Assembly (NCBI GenBank): GCA_033032865.1
Contig: JAWHQI010000068.1
Location: 3,658,001-3,722,000, forward strand
Origin: Dactylorhiza incarnata
Taxonomy: Eukaryota > Streptophyta > Magnoliopsida > Asparagales > Orchidaceae
Direction: 5' to 3'
Length of the DNA stretch: 64,000 bases
The notes beneath the pieces are model-generated. The model was not told the DNA's origin. It ran no database searches and saw only the letters and a program-made list of their open reading frames with translations. Below, piece by piece: positions 57,437-64,000 of the stretch (positions are counted from its first letter, which is position 1; each line of letters starts with the position of its first letter). Position numbers and translations under genes: made by a program.

Positions 57437-58503
57437 AAAAAACTATATCCGCAAACGACAACGGCAAGTGTACCGCATCGAATGTAGTATAGGTTATAAG
57501 AACCAAGGTCGTATTAGACTCGGGGCGGTTGAGTACTCTTACTTCAAGAAAATCTCTATTATTTTATCAATTAAAACTTGAGGGTTGGTTTTGCAAAAAA
57601 GAAAATAAAGCAATAAAGAAAGAGGAGAATGAGAAAATAAGAACTATTTTATTGATTGAGATAAAAGAAATTACAAACTATGAAAATGAAATTACAACTA
57701 TCGAATTGAAAACTACAAGTTGCATAAAGAAAGAGGATTACAAGAACTACTAAAACATGAAAATAAAATATGAAAATAAAACATGAAATGAAAGTTCTAA
57801 TCCTAAAAATCGGTCCCTTGAACATCTGGAGAAACTCTCTTTTTATAGGCAAAAATTGGGGTTACACGCCTTCGGTCATTCCCGTGACCAAGGGCGTGTA
57901 ACGGCCGTGATTGGCGCTGAAGCGGGAAAGGCGCGTTCTAGAGTTATAATGAGCGTAACGTGCGCGTCACGCTCTAGGTCACGCCCGTGACCTAGGGCGT
58001 GTAATCTTGAAATATTGCTGTTGGCGGGAAACTTCGGCGGGAAAGAAGCGGGAAGTGGCGTGGGATGAGTCACGCCCATGACTAGATGTCACGCCCTCGG
58101 TCACGCCCGTGACCTGGGGCGTGCAAATTTAATTGACGTGGCAGGATGATTCTGGATGCTTGCGGCGAGTTGCGGCCGTGACATTGAGTCACGCCCTTGG
58201 TCACGCCCGTGACCTGGGGCGTGTACTTGGCGAATTCTTCACGGAACGCACCCGCGGTGGCGGAAGCAGGTCTGGAACACCGTGTAGGTTACACGCCCAT
58301 GGTCACGCCCGTGACCTTGGGTGTGTACTTGAAGTTTTTGTCCAATGCGTCCAAAAAAAACCTAAAATACACAAAAAAGCTTAAGTTAGTTTATAAAATT
58401 GAAAAGATAATAATTTTAATAAGAAAAGCATAAAAACTATATAATTTCATATTAAAAATATATTAAACTTATATTAAAAGATGAGTACAAAAAGTACTCA
58501 TCA
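57437..58503 (-). repeat. Element F, 3' LTR (outer end missing)
   Basis: Aligns with 61862-62868 from AAAACTATATCC onward. Minus-strand TATA TATAAAAAG near 57840. Somewhat longer word array (57865-58330) than the 5' LTR. Confidence 0.9.
57865..58330. repeat. CACGCCCGTGACC word array, F 3' LTR
   Basis: Repeats of TCACGCCCGTGACC followed by TAGGGCGTG or TGGGGCGTG, making imperfect inverted pairs CACGCCC...GGGCGTG. It lies upstream of the TATA box in element orientation. Shorter counterpart at 62280-62700. Confidence 0.88.
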
Positions 58504-58504
58504 A

Positions 58505-58518
58505 ACACCCCCATACTT
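58505..58518 (-). promoter_or_regulatory. Element F polypurine tract
   Basis: AAGTATGGGGGTGT on the minus strand, one base from the 3' LTR start TGATGAG. Confidence 0.8.
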
Positions 58519-59976
58519 ACTCGTTTGCTAGTCCCGAGCAAACAACTTTTCATAGGTGTAGAGAAATTTAAATACTAGAAAAAGACATTTGAACTCAAGG
58601 AATAAAAATGCGAAGTCTTACGCATACGTGTAGGGATCCTAGTTGAAAGACCTATTCAGCATAGCAATTAGCTTATAATTTTCAAAAATGCGATTTAACA
58701 TATTGCTTTTACTTTTATGATGAAAGTTTGGTAAATTCTCGAATGTTATTCAGTGAGCGGGTAGCGTGTTTTCTAAGATCAATATTACCCAAAGTCGAGT
58801 TTCGGGATAGCCTCCAAAGAAATCCATCAATGACGATGGCCATAGGCTTGCCCGGTCGCACTCTCTCCACTACACAAGTATAATGTCATAGCTTAAAGAT
58901 TAAAAGGGCTTTCATTAGGAGTGAAACTTGGCTTAGGTATATGATTTGGAATTGGAAATCAAAGAGATAGAACATGACGACTAAGGATCACACTAAACCA
59001 AGGTGAGAGTTTCCCAAAATTATCAAAATTTAAACCTTGCATAAGAGTTGTCATGAAGCAAATCATACAAAAACTCTCATTATTTTTCAAGCATAAGGCC
59101 ATGAATAATTTTCTTTATTTTTCATAATTGGCCAACAAAATAATTTTTCACATTTTTTTATAGCTCCAAACAAGAAGTTGCAACTTCCTTATTTTCACAA
59201 TAGAACCCATTTTAATAAATCTCAAATATTTAGTGTGATCATGGGGTGGATGTTTTGGCTTTGGTGAAAATGAAAGGTGGAGGTAGTAAAGGAAATAAGG
59301 AAATGCCCAAAGTGTTTAAACAATGAAATTTTTTTAAAGGTTGGCAAACATGCACAAACGATCAAAAGATGGCCTAAATCACTTCTAAAAACTATGACAA
59401 ACCTATGCAAATGCTTCGAGAATTGCTAGAGGCAAGTTCTAGCCAATGAGAAAGAATACCCTTCCGTTCAAAATGTGTATTATTCTCTAGTAGCTTCTAC
59501 ATACTCACTTGAATTATTCTCAAATTCTACCGGATTCAAGGTAAGAGTAAAACAAAATTGTTTTCTCGCAGTTAAAAAATCATAAATCCAATTCTATGCT
59601 GAATAGTTAATTTGACATAGAATTCTACTAACGCGAGCGCTTAACTAGGAACACTGCACGAGTCAACAATTTTATTCCAAAATTCAAAATCTAATGAAGT
59701 ATAAAAATTCCCTACGACACTATACAAAAGCAAATCTACTAAGGATTTTGCATATGAGTAAGTATAAGAATTCAGCATAATTTTTTTTTCTTCTTGGACT
59801 TCCCAAGGTCAACCCGGTGAAGGGCTCGCAAGGTACTAGAGGCTGTGATGGGAATTCAAGCCCAAAGCGTCCTTTCCAAGAAATTTTATTTTTATTAGAT
59901 TAAAAATATTTATATAATTTTTTATTTTTTATTTTTAAAATAAATAAAGAAATAGAGATATAAAGAAAGCAATGCT
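58519..59976 (-). other. Element F 3' untranslated interior
   Basis: AT-rich and non-coding. Holds the conserved block ATCCATCAATGA...ACTCTCTCCACTAC (about 58824-58877) also found in E, and a copy of the E/F conserved block at about 59793-59889. Confidence 0.65.
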
Positions 59977-59990
59977 ACACCCCCATACTT
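59977..59990 (-). promoter_or_regulatory. Internal copy of the polypurine tract, element F
   Basis: ACACCCCCATACTT is identical to 58505-58518 and lies 1472 bp further inside; compare 1490 bp in E. Confidence 0.55.
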
Positions 59991-60142
59991 AAAATTAAAC
60001 TTTGTCCCCAATGTTTAAAACTAAGTATGAAGAATACTTGAAAGAAAATAAACTTTAAAAGAAAAATATAAAAATAAAGATAAGCAAGGGGTGCCTCCCA
60101 AGAGCGCTTTCTTTTTCCCGTCTTTAAGCTAGACGGTTATTG

Positions 60143-61542
60143 TTAGGAAAACGGAAATTTGAAAGAGAATTGAACAGGCAACTCCCCTAATTCACGCATA
60201 GGTGAATGTGTCGGCGTCAGTCGCCCAACAACTCCTCCGCTTAACATTTGATTCTTCGTTTGTTCTTGATCTTGAATATGCAAATCCAAATCACCTATGC
60301 ATACCTGAGGTGATTTGAATTTATACAGATGAGCGACATATGGATCGTCGATTATTTGGGGTAGCAACGACTCATTTTCAACTTGAAAATTGTTAGTGTA
60401 TAAAGAATCACAAATAAACGATTCAGATAATTTTTCGCAAGGATGAGGCGCTTGCGAAAATATAAAATTAAGCTCTGGTTGTTCCTTTTCTAAAATTAAA
60501 TTTTCTTTAGAAAAATCTAGTGCACTACCAAGCGGAATAAGATTTTCGGACACTAATATTTCATGAATTTCCAGCTAATTTAAATTAGAAGAGATTTGCG
60601 AAAATTCATGATACAGAAAAGAAGATCCGGGTGAAGTAGGGGAAGAAACTTGTTATTCTTCTAGTTCATCCGGGGTGCCCAAAACATTAAGATTTCTTGG
60701 TAAGAGAATTTTTCTTCATCTTTGGAAAAAGAAATTATGGGAGTACATAAACAATCATGTTCCTCCATAACTAAATTTTCCAAAGACAAGGAAAAAGCAC
60801 TAGGAGAAATAAAATTTTCATCTAAATTCTGGGGTGGAGTATCAAATTGAAAAAGCGGACATTCCCCAAAATTAGAGTACGAAAATTGCGCCGCAAAAGA
60901 AGATGAACAAGAATTCAGATCAAATGATTTATCTTCATTGCTCCGAGAGCTATCCGGGTGACCTTGCCACCAAGAATAATCTACTTCGTGGCTAGAAGAA
61001 AAATTATTAGAAGCCGAAAAATTATTCTCATGAAAATTAGAAAAATTATTTTCCTCTAAATTTTGGGGGGCAGTATCTATTTGAATTGGCGGAATTTCCC
61101 CAAAATTAGATAACGAAGATTGCAGTGTATAAGATGAAGAATAAAAATTCGGATCTAACGATTTATCTTCATTACTCCGAGAGTTATCCGGGTGAGCTTG
61201 CCACCAAGAATAATCTACTTCGGAGCTAGAAGAACAAGTATTAAACGCAGAAAAATTATTCTCATTAAAATTAGAAAAATTATTTTCATCAAAGTTTAAA
61301 AAATTATTTTCATTAAAAGGGGAAAAATTATGATCGTAATTATTATCAAAATTATTTGCATAATATTGAGAAAAATTATTTTCATAATGATTATTTTGAG
61401 CATATGAATGTAAATAACATTCCTCACTTTGATGAGGCGCATTACAATAATAACAGCAATTTTGGCGTTTTTGTGCCGCTTCCAAAAGATATACTTGGCT
61501 TTGAAGCTCGAAAACTTTTACGGCCAATTCAAGTGACTCCAT
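60143..61542 (-). pseudogene. Element F orphan gag-like ORF with zinc knuckle, broken
   Basis: Starts at ATG 61542 (MESLELAVKVFELQSQ), a short coiled coil, then a zinc knuckle CYYCNAPHQSEEC (CX2CX3HX4C spacing), then long Asn/Phe/Ser-rich repeats with two copies of a VDYSWWQ(A/G)HPD unit (about 61200 and 60960). A frame change near 60690 and stops near 60650 and 60580 lead into the last part (60143-60553), acidic and ending PVQFSFKFPFS. Architecturally like the E ORF: knuckle first, low-complexity body. No protease or RT follows. Likely a remnant or derivative of Gag that binds RNA. Confidence 0.55.
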
Positions 61543-61644
61543 AATAAAAATTAAAAGGAAACAACCTTTACTCAAATGAATGGAATTTAAAAAAATATTT
61601 TTACTATATAATTTTTTTTTCAAAAAGTGGGTTAAATTAGTCCC

Positions 61645-61737
61645 GGACTTCCCAAGGTCAACCCGATGAAGGGCTCGCAAGGTACTAGAGGCTATGATGG
61701 GAATTCAAAGCCCAAAGAGACCTTTCCGAGAATTTAG
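61645..61737 (-). repeat. Conserved E/F block, copy near the F primer site
   Basis: GGACTTCCCAAGGTCAACCC ... TACTAGAGGCTATGATGGGA ... about 100 bp inside the primer site, matching 59793-59889 of the same element. Confidence 0.75.
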
Positions 61738-61837
61738 ATTACGCTTTTTAAGATTTTTTACAATTTTAAAGAGAAGGGGGAGAAGAAAGAGAACGATAAA
61801 ATTAATAAATATTTCTTTTTTCGAAATATCACCCGTG

Positions 61838-61855
61838 TCCCCGACAAAGGCGCCA
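61838..61855 (-). promoter_or_regulatory. Element F primer-binding site (Asp-tRNA type)
   Basis: TGGCGCCTTTGTCGGGGA on the minus strand, six bases after the 5' LTR. Confidence 0.88.
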
Positions 61856-61861
61856 AAAACT

Positions 61862-62868
61862 TGATGCGCAAAACTATATCCGCAAACGACAACGACAAGT
61901 GTACCCTATCGAATGTAGTATAGGTTATAAAAACCAAGGTTGTATTAGACTCGGGGCGGTTGAGTACTCTTACTTCAAGAAAATCTCTATTATTTTATCC
62001 ATTCAAACTTGAGGGTTGGTTTTGCAAAAAAGAAAATAAAGCAATAAAGAAAGAGGAGAATGAGAAAATAAGAACTATTTTATTGATTGAGACAAAAGAA
62101 ATTACAAACTATGAAAATGAAATTACAACTATCGAATTGAAAACTACAAGTTGCATAAAGAAAGAGGATTACAAGAACTACTAAAACATGAAAATAAAAC
62201 ATGAAATGAAAATTCTAATCCTAAAAATTGGTCCCTTGAACATCTGGAGAAACTCTCTTTTTATAGGGAAAAATTGGGGTTACACGCCCTCGGTCACTCC
62301 CGTGATCGAGGGCATGTAACGACCGTGATTGGCGCTGGAGCGGGGAAGGCGCATTCTGGAGTTATTATGAGCGTAACGTGCGCGTGCGTGTAATCTTGAA
62401 ATCTTGCTGCTAGCGGGAAACTTCGGCGGGAAAGAAGCGGGAAGTGGCGCGGGATGAGTCACTCCCGTGACTGGATATCACGCCCTCGGTCACGCCCGTG
62501 ACCTGGGGCGTGTAAATTTAATTGACGTGGTAGGCTGATTCTGGATGCTTGCGGCGAGTCGCGGTCGTGACATTGGGTCACGCCCATGACCTGTGGCGTG
62601 TACTTGGCAAATTCTTCACGGAACGCACCCGTTGTGGCGGAAATAGGTCTGGAACACCGCGCAGGTTACACGCCCGTGACCTTGGGCGTGTACTTGAAGT
62701 TTTTGTCCAATGCGTCCAAAAAAACCCTGAAATACACAAAAAAGCTTAAGTTAGTTTATAAAATTGAAAAGATAATAATTTTAATAAGAAAAGCATAAAA
62801 ACTATATAATTTCATATTAAAAATATATTAAACTTATATTAAAAGATGAGTACAAAAAGTACTCATCA
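61862..62868 (-). repeat. Element F, 5' LTR
   Basis: 1007 bp; TATA box CTATAAAAAG (minus strand) at 62257-62266; CACGCCCGTGACC words at 62280-62700. Confidence 0.92.
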
Positions 62869-64000
62869 AATGCACTCTTCACATCCATTTGATAAACCTT
62901 GAACTTCTTGTATGCAGCAAATGCAAGGAAGATCCTGATTGCTTCTAACCTTGCAACTGGTGCAAAAGTCTGATCATAATCTATTCCTTCTTCCTGTGAG
63001 TATCCTTGAGATACTAGTCTAGCTTTGTTTCTCACAATATTGCCATCTGCATCTAGCTTGTTCCTGTAGACCCATTTAGTTCCAATGACTGGATGATTCT
63101 TTGGTCTAGGAACCAATTCCCAAACTTTATTTGTCTCAAACTGATTGAGATCCTCTTGCATAGCAATGATCCAGTTGGGATCTTGTTCTGCATCTTGTAG
63201 GGATTGAGGTTCAATCTGTGAGAGAAAACAAGTGAGCATCAGATTCTGATTAGCTTGATGCCTTGTTTGGACACCATTTGATATGTCTCCAATTATTTGA
63301 GATCTGGGGTGATCTCTAATATTGACATAATCAACAGGCATAGTGGGATCAACATTATTTATAATTAATTCCTCTTGTGGAATGTTACTTAATGCTTCCT
63401 TTTCAGTTACAGTTTCGCTGATTTCTTCATCACTTTCTTCACCATCCTGCTGTAAAGGATTTAGAGATCCTTCCTTCTATTGAGCTAATGGATCTAGCTG
63501 CTCACAGAGTGTAGGTACATGCAGGTTTTCTTTGGTAGAAGAATTCTTCTCCTTGTAAAACATGTTAGTTTCATCAAAAGAAACATGCATAGATTCTTCA
63601 ATTTTAAAAGAGGATTTGTTAAATATCCTATATGCTTTGCTGATTAATGAATAGCCTAAGAAAACTCCTTCTTCAGATTTTGGTTCAAATTTCCTAAGGT
63701 ATTTTTTGTCATTATTGTGAACAAAACATTTACAACCAAATGTTCTAAAATAATTAACTTTAGGTTTCTTCCCTTTAAGTAACTCATAGGGAGTCTTACC
63801 CTTATGTTTATGTATCAAACTCCTATTCAACACATAATTTGTTGTGCTAACAGCCTCTGCCCAAAAAGATAGGGGAAAATTAGCATCTGCAAGTAATGTT
63901 GTTGCTGATTCAATTATGGTTCTATTTTTCCTTTCAACTACCCCATTTTGTTGAGGAGTTCCAGGAGCTGAGAAGCAATGCCTGATACCTTCCTTCTCAC
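62869..64000 (-). pseudogene. Element H pol: integrase C-terminus to RT start
   Basis: Enters from the window edge with SAPGTPQQNGVVERKNRT (catalytic Glu region of copia integrase) and continues through FWAEAVSTTNYVLNR, FGCKCFVHNNDK and VFLGYS. An acidic linker follows, then RT with [63 protein letters not shown] and [10 protein letters not shown]. One in-frame TAG (63477-63479) is the only defect visible before F cuts the gene at 62868. YVDD and RNase H are missing. Similar in type to Tork/SIRE-like copia elements; lineage not certain. Confidence 0.9.

Larger units (their letters stand above)
57437..62868 (-). mobile_element. Element F: non-autonomous Athila/Tat-derived retrotransposon
   Basis: 5' LTR 61862-62868 (TGATGCGC...ACTCATCA), Asp-tRNA-type primer site (61838-61855), gag-like ORF, internal and terminal purine tracts, 3' LTR about 57437-58503. 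The first bases of the left LTR are missing and no target duplication is visible: a deletion joined it to a remote part of H. It inserted in the H RT codons just after DVKSAF. Architecture and interior match E, but sequences are well diverged. Confidence 0.92.
54874..64000 (-). mobile_element. Element H: copia-type retrotransposon, continues past window end
   Basis: The 3' LTR is about 54874-56392 (exact left edge uncertain because of a G-run before it; the right edge reads CCAATA instead of CCAACA). The polypurine tract (AATAGGGGGAGATT type) is split by solo LTR G. Pol coding on the minus strand runs from 64000 to 62869, where F interrupts RT. The segment that should hold the rest of RT and RNase H is nearly gone: only 57273-57436 lies between. 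LTR blocks, hairpin units and TTCGTCGA words tie it to A and C, so H represents their likely autonomous source lineage. Confidence 0.85.

Noticed and set aside
58133..58433. Small ORFs over the CACGCCC arrays (also 62549-62798 and 57876-58079)
   Set aside because: Open only because the GC-rich words lack stops; no domain, no start context, and both strands are open.

Overview
This window looks like intergenic DNA of a flowering plant. It is a stack of LTR retrotransposons inserted into one another, and I see no host gene, tRNA, rRNA or CRISPR. The plant call rests on plant-type Ty1/copia and Ty3/gypsy proteins, initiator-Met-tRNA and Asp-tRNA primer sites, TG...CA LTRs with 5-bp target duplications, and antisense genes of the PF04195 (Transposase_28, 'putative gypsy type transposon') kind.

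Layout. The oldest readable element, D, is a Tat-like Ty3/gypsy on the minus strand. Its 5' LTR is 48497-49036, gag-protease-RT 44927-48438, and RNase H-integrase 14341-16408. Two spliced plus-strand genes (1288-3370 and 3756-5455) probably belong to it as antisense extra ORFs. D is split by E (5559-12134, TSD CTTTG, Athila/Tat-derived, non-autonomous), by a 465-bp TRIM (13366-13830, TSD AACCA) and by a plus-strand LARD (16414-44921, TSD GACTA) with 4.6-kb LTRs and a 3.3-kb non-coding interior. The first LARD LTR holds three copia elements: A (17383-22333, gag only, TSD GTTTG), B (22728-29256, complete but mutated, TSD CCGAT) and C (32334-36796, gag only, left end lost). C contains a solo LTR of the D family (33939-34420, TSD AGTAG).

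Right of D are a diverged LARD-type LTR fragment (49037-50676), an inverted LARD-type LTR (50677 to about 54873), and a fairly intact minus-strand copia, H (from about 54874 past the window end). H is interrupted by solo LTR G (56403-57267, TSD CCCCT) and by F (about 57437-62868), a relative of E.

The signal no feature list names is a lexicon of short CpG-rich words, most of them near-palindromic. Most LTR families here carry their own word cluster in the U3, upstream of the TATA box: GTTCGWCGAAC (LARD, A, C, H), GCGRTCT (D and B), CACGACC/GGTCGTG (window start), CACGCCCGTGACC (F), GGCGRCGATGGCG (E). In D the word GCGRTCT also fills both antisense genes, their introns and the spacers, yet is essentially absent from the rest of gag-pol. 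Two word types are shared between unrelated copia and gypsy families. This resembles motif-addressed anti-silencing in VANDAL transposons, and the antisense genes are candidate reader proteins. That function is inference. Word counts and alignments were made by eye.
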